DNA of 64,000 bases. It comes from Mycolicibacter heraklionensis (GTDB taxonomy: Bacteria; Actinomycetota; Actinomycetes; Mycobacteriales; Mycobacteriaceae). Shown piece after piece: positions 41,892-53,040 of this stretch. Positions within the stretch are counted from its first letter, which is position 1. Each line of letters opens with the position of its first letter. Below the pieces are notes generated by a model, which was not told the DNA's origin, did not search any database, and worked only from the letters and a program-made list of their open reading frames with translations. Location of the stretch: assembly GCF_019645815.1 (NCBI RefSeq), contig NZ_CP080997.1:372001-436000 (forward strand), given 5' to 3'. A program made the position numbers and the translations under genes.

Positions 41892-42455
41892 ATGGCCCGT
41901 TCGACCTACCACCACGGCGATCTGCGCGCCGTGATCCTGGCCGAAGCCGCGCGCCTGGTGGCCGAGCAGGGTGCCGACCGGGTATCGCTGCGCGAACTGG
42001 CCCGCGCGGCCGGAGTCTCGCATGCCGCCCCGGCGCATCACTTCACCGATCGGCGGGGGCTGTTCACCGCGCTGGCCACCGAGGGTTTTCAGCTGCTGAG
42101 TGCCGCGCTCACCGCAGCCCGGGGCCGGTTCGTCGACGCCGCTTTGGCCTATGTGCGGTTCGCGCTTGACCATCCGGGCCACTACGAGGTGATGTTCGAC
42201 AAGTCGCTGCTGGATCCCTCCGCTGCCGAGCTGGTCGCCGCGGAAGCCGCTGCGGCAGCCGAACTTTCCCGTGGTGTGGCGACGCTTGAGGACGCGGCTG
42301 CGCGTGCCGATCCGGCCGGCGCCGAGTTGGCCGCCTGGTCGTTGGTGCACGGCTTTTCGACGCTGTGGCTCAATGACGCGGTAAACGCAGGCGTGAAAGC
42401 CGCCGATCCGATGGCCACGGTCGAGCGGATCGCGCGCCTGTTGTTCGACGGGTGA
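41892..42455 (+). CDS. TetR family regulator heading an oxidative operon
   Basis: 187 aa. Helix-turn-helix in HGDLRAVILAEAARLVAEQG to GVSHAAPAHHFTDRRGLF (read in two pieces), with a WHG-type C-terminal domain (WSLVHGFSTLWLND). The downstream YjbR, monooxygenase and P450 genes follow with 4-bp overlaps each, so it is the first gene of a four-gene operon and the likely regulator of it and of the divergent doxX. Confidence 0.9.
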   Translation: MARSTYHHGDLRAVILAEAARLVAEQGADRVSLRELARAAGVSHAAPAHHFTDRRGLFTALATEGFQLLSAALTAARGRFVDAALAYVRFALDHPGHYEVMFDKSLLDPSAAELVAAEAAAAAELSRGVATLEDAAARADPAGAELAAWSLVHGFSTLWLNDAVNAGVKAADPMATVERIARLLFDG

Positions 42456-42898
42456 CTACGGTTGCGGTTATGGCCGATCGACCCGCGCGAGTCACAGACG
42501 TGCATGAGGTCGCCGCGTCGATGCCCCACGTCACCAGAATCGAAGGGCCGAAAGGCAATCCGATCTACCAGGTGGGCGGCAAGTCGTTCGTGTTCTTCCG
42601 TACGCCGCGGCCCGACGCCAAGGATCCCGTCACGGGTGAGCCCTATCCGGATGTCATCGTGATCTGGGTCGAGTCCGACGCCGACAAGCAGGCCCTCATC
42701 CAAGACCCCACGACACCGTTTTTCACCACTGACCATTTCAACGGTCATCCGTCCGTTCTGGTCCGGGAGGCTGACCTGCACGCGATCAGCAAGAGTGAAC
42801 TGGCCGAGGTAGTCCAGGACGCCTGGCTTTCTCGAGCTTCCAACAGACGGCGAGCGGCCTGGCTGGCTGCTCACGGCGCCGACGGTTCGGCCCGATGA
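42452..42898 (+). CDS. MmcQ/YjbR-like protein
   Basis: 148 aa from GTG 42452, which overlaps the tetR stop (GTGA); ATG 42470 in frame is an alternative. The YjbR fold is visible in the core: VGGKSFVFFRTPRPD, DVIVIWVE and TTDHFNGHPSVLVR. YjbR-like proteins are small DNA-binding-like domains without a settled role. The C-terminus is basic (SNRRRAAW). Overlaps the monooxygenase gene by 4 bp. Confidence 0.85.
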   Translation: MTTVAVMADRPARVTDVHEVAASMPHVTRIEGPKGNPIYQVGGKSFVFFRTPRPDAKDPVTGEPYPDVIVIWVESDADKQALIQDPTTPFFTTDHFNGHPSVLVREADLHAISKSELAEVVQDAWLSRASNRRRAAWLAAHGADGSAR

Positions 42899-44058
42899 GC
42901 AAGCGGATCGGCGTGGTCGGGGCCGGCATTGCCGGGCTGGCGACCGCGGTCGGCCTGCAGGGCCGCGGTCACGAGGTCACCGTCGTTGAACAACGGACCG
43001 ACACCTCGTCGGGCGCTGGGATCAGCATCTGGCCCAATGCCCTGGCCGCCCTGGACCATCTCGGTCTCGGCGATGCGGTCCGCGCGGCGGGCGGCCGGAT
43101 CACCGCCGGTGCGGCGCGCTGGCACGACGGGTCGTGGCTGCGCCGCCCGGCTGCCGAACGGATGGTCCGGGCCCTTGGTGAACCGCTCGTGGTGGTGCAG
43201 CGCTCGGTGCTGCGTGACATCCTGGCCGAAGCGTTGGCGGCGGGCAGCCTCCACTACGGGCTCGCCGCCGTGGACGTGACGATGGCGGGAGACGGTGTCG
43301 CGCTGCGACTCTCGGACGGCTCGGTCCGGGCGTTCGATGCCGTCGTCGGCGCCGACGGCACCCATTCGGTTCTGGCCCGCCATCTCAACGGCCCGCTGCG
43401 GCGACGCTACGTCGGCTATACCGCGTGGCGAGGCGTCGCTGCCTATTCCCTGGATCCGGACCTGGCGGGGGAAACCATGGGGCCCGGAGTCGAAACCGGG
43501 CATGTGCCGATGGGGCCGGGTCTGACGTACTGGTTTGCCACCGAGCGGGTGCCCGAGGGGCAGCGAGCGCGCGAGGGGGAGCTGGCCTACCTGCGGGGTA
43601 AGTTCGCCGATTGGTGTGATCCCATCCCGAGCATTCTCGGTGCGACCTCGCCCGCTGACGTGTTGCGCGACGACCTCTACGACCGGGGGCCCGCCCGTCA
43701 CTGGGCGCGCGGACCGATCGTGCTGGTCGGCGACGCGGCCCATCCCATGCGTCCGCATCTTGGCCAGGGCGGCTGCCAGGGCTTGGAAGACGCCGCGATC
43801 TTGGCCGAGTTCGTCGACCGGGCGCCCGACCTGCCCACCGCGTTCGCCCGGTTCGTCGCCTTCCGTCGGCCGCGGGTGGCGCCGCTGGTTCGGGAGTCGG
43901 CGTGGTTCGGCAAGGCCGTCAACGTACGACCCGACTTCCTCAGCGCCGCCGTCAGCCGCGCCACCGGACTCATTCCGGAATCGCTGCTGATGAGGCACCT
44001 GGCAACGGTTGCCGCGCGGTCGGCGTTTGTGCTGCCTCCGGGAGGTACACACCGATGA
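42895..44058 (+). CDS. FAD-dependent aromatic-type monooxygenase
   Basis: 387 aa of the para-hydroxybenzoate hydroxylase-like group: GVVGAGIAGLATAVGL binds FAD, VVGADGTHSVLAR is the DG motif, and VLVGDAAHPMRPHLGQGG is the GD motif. These use NADPH and oxygen to hydroxylate a substrate; here it is unknown. ATGA overlap at both ends couples it to the YjbR-like gene and to the P450 gene, suggesting two successive oxidations on one compound. Confidence 0.9.
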   Translation: MSKRIGVVGAGIAGLATAVGLQGRGHEVTVVEQRTDTSSGAGISIWPNALAALDHLGLGDAVRAAGGRITAGAARWHDGSWLRRPAAERMVRALGEPLVVVQRSVLRDILAEALAAGSLHYGLAAVDVTMAGDGVALRLSDGSVRAFDAVVGADGTHSVLARHLNGPLRRRYVGYTAWRGVAAYSLDPDLAGETMGPGVETGHVPMGPGLTYWFATERVPEGQRAREGELAYLRGKFADWCDPIPSILGATSPADVLRDDLYDRGPARHWARGPIVLVGDAAHPMRPHLGQGGCQGLEDAAILAEFVDRAPDLPTAFARFVAFRRPRVAPLVRESAWFGKAVNVRPDFLSAAVSRATGLIPESLLMRHLATVAARSAFVLPPGGTHR

Positions 44059-45357
44059 GCGACGTCGGTCTGTGGCTTCGGTGGGCGATCTTGCACGGCT
44101 TTCCGCGTGCGTTCCTCGCGGCGCAGGCACGGCGGGGAGAACCGATGGCGCGCTTGCTCATCGGCCCACTGCGTGGCGGCGACCCGGAACCGCTGACCGA
44201 AGAGATCCGCGCGCGTGGTCGACTGACGCGCACGCCGTTCGTCGCGGTGACGGCCGACCATGAGCTGTGCCGAGCAATCCTGCGCGACGACAGGTTCGGA
44301 GCGAGCAACCCGGCCAATATGAATCTGCCCAAGCCGGCTCGCTGGTTGATCAGCCGAACGGACCCGCAGCTGCCGAATCCGGCTGAGCCGCCGTCGATGC
44401 TGGTGGTCGATCCAACCCGACCACACCCGCTACCGGCGCGCCGTGGTGCGTGCGTTTACCCCTCGTGCGGTCGAGAAATTGCGGACCCGGATCGTCGAGA
44501 TCACCAATGAGCTGCTCGATCGTGTGGAATCGGTTGCCCGTCCGGACCTGATCGCCGATTTCGCGGGACCCTTACCGGCGTTGATCATCGCCGAGATACT
44601 CGGAATACCCGAGGAACAGCGTTCGCGAATGCTCGACCAGGGCGACCGCGGTGCGCCGTTGCTCGATATCGGGGTGTCCTGGAGCACCTTTCGGCGTGCC
44701 ATGCAAACCCTTCGGGAAAACGATCAGCAATTCAGCGACCACATCGAACGGTTACGCAACAACCCCGGCGACGACATCTACAGCCAGGTGATCCGCGACG
44801 GGCTCCTTGACCGACGCGAACTGGGTGTGACGGCATTGCTGCTCGCTGGCGCCGGTTTCGAGACCACCATCAATCTGATCGGCAACGCGATCGTGCTGTT
44901 GCTGCACCACCGCGATCAGCTGGCGATGCTGCGTGAGAACCCCCAGTTGTGGCCGGGCGCGGTCGAGGAAGTCTTGCGCGTCGACAGCCCGGTGCAAATG
45001 ACGTCGCGTAACGCGCTCTGCGACCTCGAATTTGCGGGGCATCACCTCGCCGCAGGTGAAACGGTGGCACTGCTGCTGGGCGGCGCCAACCACGACCCCG
45101 GCGTGTTCGACGAGCCCCACCGGTTCGACATCACCAGAGCCAATGCCAAGGAGCATCTGTCGTTCAGCAGCGGTATCCACGCCTGCCTCGGAGCCAACCT
45201 GGCCCGGATGGAAGCCACCATCGCCCTGCGCGCACTGCTCGAACGTTTCCCGGACCTGCAGCTCGACGGGCCCCCAACGCCACGCGGGCTGGCCACCTTG
45301 CACGGTTTCCGGCACATCCCGGCGACCCTCAGACCCCGCACCGTAGGTGCGCGCTGA
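44055..45357 (+). pseudogene. Cytochrome P450 broken by a single-base (+1) frameshift
   Basis: ATG 44055 overlaps the monooxygenase stop. Frame 1 runs normally to PPSMLVVDP, then at about 44411-44418 one extra base (likely an A at 44414-44415) shifts it. The canonical continuation PDHTRYRR-AVVRAFTPRAV is found in the next frame and runs to 45357. All later P450 motifs are intact: the I-helix AGAGFET, the K-helix EEVLR, and the haem loop FSSGIHACLG with Cys codon 45184-45186. The frame-1 product would stop near 44510 after about 150 aa. A fresh mutation or a base-calling error are both possible; the last 300 codons show no decay. The function, if restored, would be oxidation of the same unknown substrate. 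Confidence 0.85.
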
Positions 45358-45451
45358 CCTCGACGGATGGTGTCCTGGCAGGTGTCGGCAGGGCCGGGCG
45401 GCCGGCCCCGGGAACAAACCCGGAACCCAGCCCGTTGACCACTTCGACAAG

Positions 45452-45470
45452 TTGAGTCAGAAGCACTCAA
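45452..45470. promoter_or_regulatory. HspR-binding HAIR element 1 of the dnaK operon
   Basis: TTGAGT-N7-ACTCAA matches the HAIR consensus (CTTGAGT-N7-ACTCAAG) in the central six bases of each arm. It lies 88 bp before the dnaK ATG. TTGACA at 45478-45483 follows, a possible -35 although no good -10 was seen at standard spacing. Confidence 0.85.
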
Positions 45471-45505
45471 TTCTGGGTTGACAGCCAAGCCGCCCAAGGA
45501 GCATC

Positions 45506-45526
45506 CTTGAGCGCAGTCCGCTCAGA
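45506..45526. promoter_or_regulatory. HspR-binding HAIR element 2 (degenerate) of the dnaK operon
   Basis: CTTGAGC-N7-GCTCAGA keeps the HAIR arm spacing with two or three base changes. It lies 32 bp before the dnaK ATG. Two HAIR copies would let HspR with DnaK as corepressor bind cooperatively. Confidence 0.65.
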
Positions 45527-45558
45527 CTAGGGATATCGTCTACCAGGGAGGAACCACA

Positions 45559-47405
<1,847 letters not shown>

Positions 47406-47409
<4 letters not shown>

Positions 47410-48023
47410 GCGAAGAACATTCGCGCGAACCGTCTCCGGAGACCATCACCGTCACCGACAAGCGGCGCATCGACCCGGAAACCGGTGAGGTGCGGGAGGG
47501 TTCCTCCGGGCCGGCCCCTAGTGGGCCGGCACCGGAGGAGCCGGCCACCGACGCCCAGGCCGACCAGGTCGCCGAGCTGACCGCCGACCTGCAGCGAGTA
47601 CAGGCGGACTTCGCCAACTACCGCAAGCGGGCGCTGCGCGACCAGCAAGGTGTCGCGGACCGGGCCAAGGCCGCCGTGGTGACCGAACTGCTCGGGATCC
47701 TCGACGATCTGGACCGCGCCCGCAGCCACGGCGACCTGGAATCCGGTCCGCTGAAAGCGGTGGCGGACAAGCTGACCGGTGCGCTCACCGGGATGGGGCT
47801 GTCGTCGTTCGGCGCCGAGGGCGACGAATTCGACCCGTCGCTGCACGAGGCGGTCCAGCATGAGGGCGACGGGACCCACTCGGTGATCGGCACCGTCCTG
47901 CGCCAGGGCTACAAGCTCGGTGACCAGGTGCTGCGGCACGCGATGGTCGGGGTGGTCGACACCATCCCGGACGCCGAGGCCGACGAGGCTGTTGTCGGCG
48001 GCGACTCTGCTGAAGAGAATTGA
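47406..48023 (+). CDS. grpE: Nucleotide exchange factor GrpE
   Basis: 205 aa from GTG 47406, overlapping the dnaK stop. A disordered acidic N-terminus (1-50) leads to the long coiled coil ([19 protein letters not shown]) and the beta domain with [15 protein letters not shown]. It exchanges ADP on DnaK. The order dnaK-grpE-dnaJ-hspR is the classical actinobacterial arrangement. Confidence 0.96.
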
Positions 48024-48044
48024 CAGGTAAGGAGGTGACGCGGC

Positions 48045-49241
48045 GTGGCTCAGCGTGAATGGGTCGAAAAGGACTTCTACAAGGAGCTGGGCGTCTCCTC
48101 CGACGCCAGCGAGAAAGAGATCAAGAGCGCCTACCGCAAGTTGGCCTCGGAACTGCATCCGGACCGCAACCCGAACAACCCGGCAGCCGCGGACCGCTTC
48201 AAGGCGGTGTCCGAGGCCTACAGCGTGTTGTCCGATGAGGCCAAGCGCAAGGAGTACGACGAGACCCGGCGGTTGTTCGCCGGCGGCGGCTTCGGGCGGC
48301 GCTTCAACGGCGGCGGCGGGTTCGGCGGCGGAAACTTCGACCGGTTCTCCACCGGCGGCGACGGCACCGAATTCAACCTCAACGACCTGTTCGGCGCGGC
48401 CGGGCAGACCGGCGGGGCCAACATCGGTGACCTCTTCGGCGGCCTGTTCGGGCGCGGTGCGCAGCAGCGGCCCAGCCGGCCGCGTCGCGGCAACGACCTG
48501 GAGACCGACTCCGAGCTGAGTTTCCTGGAGGCCACCAAGGGCGTGGAGATGCCGCTGCGGCTGACCAGTGCCGCGCCGTGCACCAACTGTCACGGCAGCG
48601 GCGCCCGGCCGGGCACCAGTCCCCGGGTGTGCGTCTCCTGCAACGGCTCCGGGGTGATCAGCAGCAATCAGGGCGCCTTCGGGTTCTCTGAGCCGTGTAC
48701 CGACTGCCGTGGCAGCGGGTCGATCATCGAGCACCCGTGTTCGGAGTGCAAGGGAACCGGACGGGCGGCCCGCACCCGCACCATCAATGTGCGGATTCCG
48801 CCGGGAGTCGAAGACGGCCAACGGATTCGGCTGGCCGGCCAGGGTGAGGCCGGTCTGCGCGGTGCACCCTCTGGTGACCTGTACGTGACGGTGCGAGTGC
48901 GCCCGGACAAGGTTTTCGGGCGTGACGGTGACGACCTGACGGTGACCATCCCGGTGAGCTTCTCCGAACTCGCCTTGGGCACTACGCTTTCGGTGCCGAC
49001 GCTGGACGGCAAGGTCGGTGTGCGGGTGCCGAAGGGAACCGCCGACGGCCGGATTCTGCGGGTGCGCGGGCGCGGTGTGCCCAAGCGCGGCGGCGGCAGC
49101 GGCGACCTGCTGGTCACCGTCAAGGTCGCGGTCCCACCGAATCTGGAGGGCCCGGCGCAAGAGGCGCTCGAGGCGTACGCGGCAGCGGAGCAGGCCAGCG
49201 GGTTCGACCCGCGGGCCGGATGGGCGGGTAATCGCTCATGA
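48045..49241 (+). CDS. dnaJ1: Co-chaperone DnaJ1
   Basis: 398 aa from GTG 48045 with AAGGAGGTG upstream. J domain with HPD ([10 protein letters not shown]), a Gly/Phe-rich linker (about 85-140), four zinc motifs ([32 protein letters not shown]) and the C-terminal substrate domains. It stimulates DnaK. The hspR start overlaps its stop (ATGA). A second DnaJ is usual in mycobacteria elsewhere on the chromosome. Confidence 0.97.
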   Translation: MAQREWVEKDFYKELGVSSDASEKEIKSAYRKLASELHPDRNPNNPAAADRFKAVSEAYSVLSDEAKRKEYDETRRLFAGGGFGRRFNGGGGFGGGNFDRFSTGGDGTEFNLNDLFGAAGQTGGANIGDLFGGLFGRGAQQRPSRPRRGNDLETDSELSFLEATKGVEMPLRLTSAAPCTNCHGSGARPGTSPRVCVSCNGSGVISSNQGAFGFSEPCTDCRGSGSIIEHPCSECKGTGRAARTRTINVRIPPGVEDGQRIRLAGQGEAGLRGAPSGDLYVTVRVRPDKVFGRDGDDLTVTIPVSFSELALGTTLSVPTLDGKVGVRVPKGTADGRILRVRGRGVPKRGGGSGDLLVTVKVAVPPNLEGPAQEALEAYAAAEQASGFDPRAGWAGNRS

Positions 49242-49609
49242 GCAAATCGGACAACGCCCGCACCTTCCTGATCTCGGTCGCAGCCGAGCTGGCCGGGATG
49301 CATGCCCAGACGCTGCGGACCTATGACCGGATCGGTTTGGTCAGTCCGCAGCGCAGCTCCGGTGGCGGACGTCGCTACTCCGAACGAGACGTTGACATGC
49401 TGCGCGAGGTGCAGCGGCTTTCCCATGACGAGGGCGTCAACCTCGCGGGCATCAAGCGGATCATCGAGCTGACCAACCAGGTCGAGGCGCTGCAGTCGCG
49501 GGTCAAGGAGATGACGGCGGAGTTGGAGATGTTGCGCGCCAACCAGCGTCGCGAGATCGCGGTGGTGCCCAAGAGCACCGCCGTGGTGGTCTGGCAGCCG
49601 CGTCGCTAA
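49238..49609 (+). CDS. hspR: Heat-shock repressor HspR (MerR family)
   Basis: 123 aa. The MerR-type helix-turn-helix covers [20 protein letters not shown] and [19 protein letters not shown], followed by a dimerisation coiled coil ([20 protein letters not shown]). It represses the dnaK operon and clpB through HAIR sites with DnaK as corepressor, forming a feedback loop with the genes around it. It ends the operon, followed by a long hairpin. Confidence 0.96.
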   Translation: MSKSDNARTFLISVAAELAGMHAQTLRTYDRIGLVSPQRSSGGGRRYSERDVDMLREVQRLSHDEGVNLAGIKRIIELTNQVEALQSRVKEMTAELEMLRANQRREIAVVPKSTAVVVWQPRR

Positions 49610-49620
49610 CCGTTTGTCTC

Positions 49621-49681
49621 GTTGACTCTGCGTCCACGGCGTGCCCTACTCGCACTTTTGCGCCGTAGGCGCAGAGTCAAC
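49621..49681. terminator. Long palindrome acting as bidirectional terminator between hspR and galM-like gene
   Basis: Arms 49621-49641 and 49661-49681 match in 19 of 21 positions as reverse complements (GTTGACTCTGCG end; one mismatch is a G-U pair in RNA) with a 19-nt loop including CGCACTTTTG. It lies 12 bp past the hspR stop and its right end overlaps the last codons of the convergent galM-like gene. It looks like a dispersed intergenic element used as a terminator. Confidence 0.7.
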
Positions 49682-50579
49682 CGACGTGGATCGAGAACTG
49701 GGCCACGCCGGGCTCACCGGGACGCGCCACCGGGTAGCCGCCTTGGCGCAGTGCGTCGGTGGGCGCGGCCATCGGCTCGAAGCAGACCACGTCTTCAGTG
49801 GCCGGCGCGTAGATCTGCGCCGCCGGATACCCCTGGTCGAAGCGCACCTCGATGCGTCGGCCGCCGCCGGAGAGTGCGAACACCGCTCCAGGCGCCACCT
49901 CGTCGAATCCGTGGTCGAACACCGTGTCGCCCAACAATTCTGTCGATGCCGGGTGAGGCTTCAGAGCGCCGGTCGGCAGACCGCGCGCGCCGACGATCCG
50001 GGACCGCATCGGCGGGGTCTCGATGAGCCAGTCCGTACGGGGTACGCCGGGAAGCTGGAGGTAGGGGTGGAAGCCGAAGCACAGTGGCACCGCCGTGTCG
50101 CTGGTGGCGGTGACCGTGGTGCGCACCGTCACGGTGCGGTCCGCGAGCGTGACCGCCAACTCCAGCCGGTGTGGGAACGGGAATGACGCCAGCAGGTCCG
50201 GCCGGGATCCGAAGTCGAGTTCCGCCGTCAACGCCGCCGTCGACCGCTCGCTCACCCGCCAACCGGTATCGCCAGCCAGAGTGCCATGGATCGGGGCGCC
50301 GTATTCGTCGGCGTGCACCCCACCGATTCCCGGGGTGAGCGTTACCTCCGTCGCGTCTACCCGGTAGTCGTTGCCGCTCAAGCGATTCGCCCACGGGTAG
50401 AGCAGCGGGATGCCCATGGTCTTGTGCTCGGCAACATAGGCGGTCACGCCCCGGCGCTGGCCGAGCAGTTCTACGCCGTCGTCGCACAGCGACGTCCCGA
50501 TCATGCCGGCGTTCGGAACGAACGTCGCCGTCAGCGGCGACGACGGATCGGACAGTACGCAGGCGTCGAGGTCAGTCAC
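49677..50579 (-). CDS. Aldose 1-epimerase (GalM-like)
   Basis: 300 aa from GTG 50579. The fold is that of galactose mutarotase relatives: GIPLLYPWANRLSG near residue 57, HGTLAGDTGW with a catalytic-type His, and FGFHPYLQLPG. It interconverts alpha and beta anomers of sugars; the exact sugar is unknown. Its start lies 3 bp after the flavohemoglobin stop, so both form an operon. Confidence 0.85.
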   Translation of the reverse strand: MTDLDACVLSDPSSPLTATFVPNAGMIGTSLCDDGVELLGQRRGVTAYVAEHKTMGIPLLYPWANRLSGNDYRVDATEVTLTPGIGGVHADEYGAPIHGTLAGDTGWRVSERSTAALTAELDFGSRPDLLASFPFPHRLELAVTLADRTVTVRTTVTATSDTAVPLCFGFHPYLQLPGVPRTDWLIETPPMRSRIVGARGLPTGALKPHPASTELLGDTVFDHGFDEVAPGAVFALSGGGRRIEVRFDQGYPAAQIYAPATEDVVCFEPMAAPTDALRQGGYPVARPGEPGVAQFSIHVG

Positions 50580-50582
50580 TTC

Positions 50583-51749
50583 TCACTCCGACAATGGGTC
50601 GTGTTGAATACGTTGTGGCGGAGCGCCTTTGGCGACAAGCGCGGCGACCATGGCCCGCGTCATCTCCGGACCACCACAGACCAGAATCTGGCGATCACCC
50701 CAGCTGCCGTAGCGGCTGACCACTTCCGGCAGTCGTCCGGTCTGCCGCAGATGCAAGCCCCGCGGCGGGGTGACATCGGGATAGTCGGCGGCCCAGTCCG
50801 GGTCGCGCGCATACTCCGACACCGGGGTCACCGACAGCCACGGGTTGTGCGCCGCGATCTGCCACAGGACGGGCAGGTCGTAAAGCTCGCAGGGATAGCG
50901 GCCACCGAAGAACAGGTGCACCCGCGGATTCACGGCCCACCGGGCCAGGTCCATGATGATCGCCCGTAGCGGCGCCAAGCCGGTACTGCCGGCCACCATC
51001 AGCACGTCACCGGCATCGCGATCGACATGCAGTCCGCCGTGCGGGCTGGACAGTCGCCACCGGTCGCCGGGCCGGGTCTCGTTGACGATCGCGGTGCTGA
51101 CCAGACCGGCGGGGACCACGCGAACGTGAAATTCGATGGCGCCGGTGTCGTCGGCGGGCATGCTCGGGCTCAGGTAGCGCCATGACCGCGGGCACTGCGG
51201 CACCTCGACTTTGACGTACTGGCCCGGGTGATAGGGCAGCGGCTGATCCAGCTGGATCCGGACGACGGCGATATCGCGGGAGACCCGCAGGTGCTCGACG
51301 ACGGTGCCGTCCCACCACGCCGGGCCCTCTTCGGCATCGGCCGCCCCGCCCATTACCCCGATGATCAGATTCAGCGCCTCGCGGGCGGCGTCGTCGACGG
51401 CCGCGGTCCACCGGTCGGCCAACTCATCGCGCAGGGCGGTGCGAAGCACTTGGCCCACGACGTTGTAATGGCTTTGCGTCACACCGTACTTGCGGTGATC
51501 ACGGCCCAATTGAGCCAAGAACGCCACGGGTTCCTGTGCCCGTTGGGCGATGAATTCGCCGAGCACCCAACTCATGGCGTGTGCAAACGCGGCCCGCTGC
51601 GTGGTGAGGTCGGCCGGGAAGAGATCACGGACCGACGGGTCGGTGCCGAACCAACGGGTGAAGAACTGAGCGACAACGCCGGAGCCGTCGGACGCCGCGG
51701 TAAACGCGTCATGCAGCACGCGCAGCGCGTCACGGTCGTCCAGGCCCAC
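50583..51749 (-). CDS. Flavohemoglobin-like protein (Rv0385 homologue)
   Basis: 388 aa from GTG 51749. Residues 1-140 form a globin domain (proximal His candidate in HRKYGVTQSHYNVVG). Residues 150-250 bind FAD with RYLSPS in place of the usual RxYS order, and the rest binds NAD (GSTGLAPLRAII, CGGPEMTRAMVAAL). The M. tuberculosis homologue is a type II flavohemoglobin reported to differ from NO dioxygenases and act on D-lactate. In H37Rv it lies beside clpB, as here, though the block is inverted. Confidence 0.87.
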   Translation of the reverse strand: MGLDDRDALRVLHDAFTAASDGSGVVAQFFTRWFGTDPSVRDLFPADLTTQRAAFAHAMSWVLGEFIAQRAQEPVAFLAQLGRDHRKYGVTQSHYNVVGQVLRTALRDELADRWTAAVDDAAREALNLIIGVMGGAADAEEGPAWWDGTVVEHLRVSRDIAVVRIQLDQPLPYHPGQYVKVEVPQCPRSWRYLSPSMPADDTGAIEFHVRVVPAGLVSTAIVNETRPGDRWRLSSPHGGLHVDRDAGDVLMVAGSTGLAPLRAIIMDLARWAVNPRVHLFFGGRYPCELYDLPVLWQIAAHNPWLSVTPVSEYARDPDWAADYPDVTPPRGLHLRQTGRLPEVVSRYGSWGDRQILVCGGPEMTRAMVAALVAKGAPPQRIQHDPLSE

Positions 51750-51785
51750 GGCCGCGATCTTAATGCGGGTCGGCTGCGGCGCCGG

Positions 51786-52454
51786 CTATAGCGCGTGAAT
51801 CCCGTTGTAGACCACCATCGCACCAATGAGGACCAGGATCACGGCGACCAGCGCGGCGTGCTGCTGCTCCATCCAGTCCTTGACCCGGTCCAGCGCCGGA
51901 TCAAGTCGGTCGCTGGCGGCCAGGTAGCCCAGAATCGGGATCAGGACCGAGGATCCGGCGAGCACGACGAAGAATACGGCCGCCGGCCAACTGTCCGCCA
52001 GGCCCAGTCCAGCGCTGCCGATGGCCAGGCCGGCCGCCGCGCACATGAGCGACACCTCCGGCCGGATGACGGCCAGCGCCGCGGCCGTCAGACCAGCGCG
52101 CCGCGGGGACATCGAGGTGAATGAGCGCATCCAGCGTGGCATCTCGCCGTGTCCGTGCCTGGTCGCCCATCGGTAGATGCCGAAGCCGATCAGCGCCGTA
52201 CCGACGACGATCCGCAACCACGACGCCCAGGTCGGCGGCGTCGTGTGCAAACCGCCCAGCAGGCCGGACACGGCGACGAAGGCGGCGGTGAGTGCCGCCA
52301 GGCCTACCAGCCAACCGAGCAGGAAGGCCAGCCCGGTTTCCCGTGGGCGCGCGGTGTGCAGCACCAGCACGGCCGGGATGACGGTGATCGGGGAGAGCGC
52401 CACCACCAGCGCGAGCGGTATCAACGCGGTCCACACCGAAGCCAGGCTCGTCAT
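51786..52454 (-). CDS. GAP-family membrane protein (LysE-like fold)
   Basis: 222 aa from ATG 52454, six helices. The first helix (LIPLALVVALSPITVIPAVLVL) and ARPRETGLAFLLGWLVG segment are typical of GAP (Sap) proteins, relatives of the LysE exporter. In M. smegmatis a member addresses glycopeptidolipids to the surface. The role here is open. Confidence 0.85.
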   Translation of the reverse strand: MTSLASVWTALIPLALVVALSPITVIPAVLVLHTARPRETGLAFLLGWLVGLAALTAAFVAVSGLLGGLHTTPPTWASWLRIVVGTALIGFGIYRWATRHGHGEMPRWMRSFTSMSPRRAGLTAAALAVIRPEVSLMCAAAGLAIGSAGLGLADSWPAAVFFVVLAGSSVLIPILGYLAASDRLDPALDRVKDWMEQQHAALVAVILVLIGAMVVYNGIHAL

Positions 52455-52514
52455 AGCAGCACCGTATCGGACCGGGCGGCACCGGCCGGGCGCCACGAGC
52501 ACAGCCCTTGCTGG

Positions 52515-52531
52515 ATACCCGTACGGGGTAT
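52515..52531. promoter_or_regulatory. CsoR-type operator: ATACCC-N5-GGGTAT
   Basis: ATACCC (52515-52520), five bases, GGGTAT (52526-52531) is an exact 6-bp inverted repeat of the kind bound by CsoR-family copper or persulfide sensors. It lies 33 bp before ATG 52564 of a Cys/His membrane protein. No csoR gene is in the window. Confidence 0.55.
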
Positions 52532-52563
52532 AGGTTTGCATTCGGTACCTACGGAAGGTGGAC

Positions 52564-53040
52564 ATGTCACCCACGTCAGAATGTCGCGACCGGCCCCGCG
52601 GGCTGAAGCTCTTCGGACGCCGATCCGGGGCAGTGGGAGTGGTTGCCGCGCTGACCTGCACGCTGGCCTGTTGCCTGCCGGCGGTTCTGGTGGCGCTTGG
52701 CGCCGGAGCCTCGGCCGCGGCCGGTGTCGGACACGCCGGGCACGGCACCGGTGGATTGCCGGGGTGGCTCGCCACTCTGCTCGACGCGCTGCACCGGATC
52801 AGTCCCGCCCTGCTGATCGTGTCGATCGTGCTCGTCGCGGTGGCGTTCGCGCTGCGGCGTGCCGCGGCTGTGTTGCCGGCACTGGTCGCCGGTGTGGTGC
52901 TCTACCTCAGCGTGCACGGCCAGACCGATCCCGCTGTCATGTACGCGGGAATGGCGCTGGGCTACGGCGCCTGGATCGCCCTGTATCTGTGGACGCGTCC
53001 GCGGCCCGGCGCCCGGTCGTGCGAAAAGTCAACTCTGTGA
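52564..53040 (+). CDS. Membrane protein with metal-type Cys pair (candidate copper/mercury-class protein)
   Basis: 158 aa from ATG 52564 (GGAAGG upstream; GTG 52558 also in frame). Four or five helices. The first carries TCTLACCLPA, a Cys cluster with CCLP as in MerT-like metal transport proteins; a short His-rich loop follows (GHAGHGTGG), and a last Cys lies near the C-terminus. Together with the CsoR-type operator it may handle copper or a similar metal or thiol. Its end overlaps the convergent TetR gene by 12 bp. Confidence 0.7.
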   Translation: MSPTSECRDRPRGLKLFGRRSGAVGVVAALTCTLACCLPAVLVALGAGASAAAGVGHAGHGTGGLPGWLATLLDALHRISPALLIVSIVLVAVAFALRRAAAVLPALVAGVVLYLSVHGQTDPAVMYAGMALGYGAWIALYLWTRPRPGARSCEKSTL

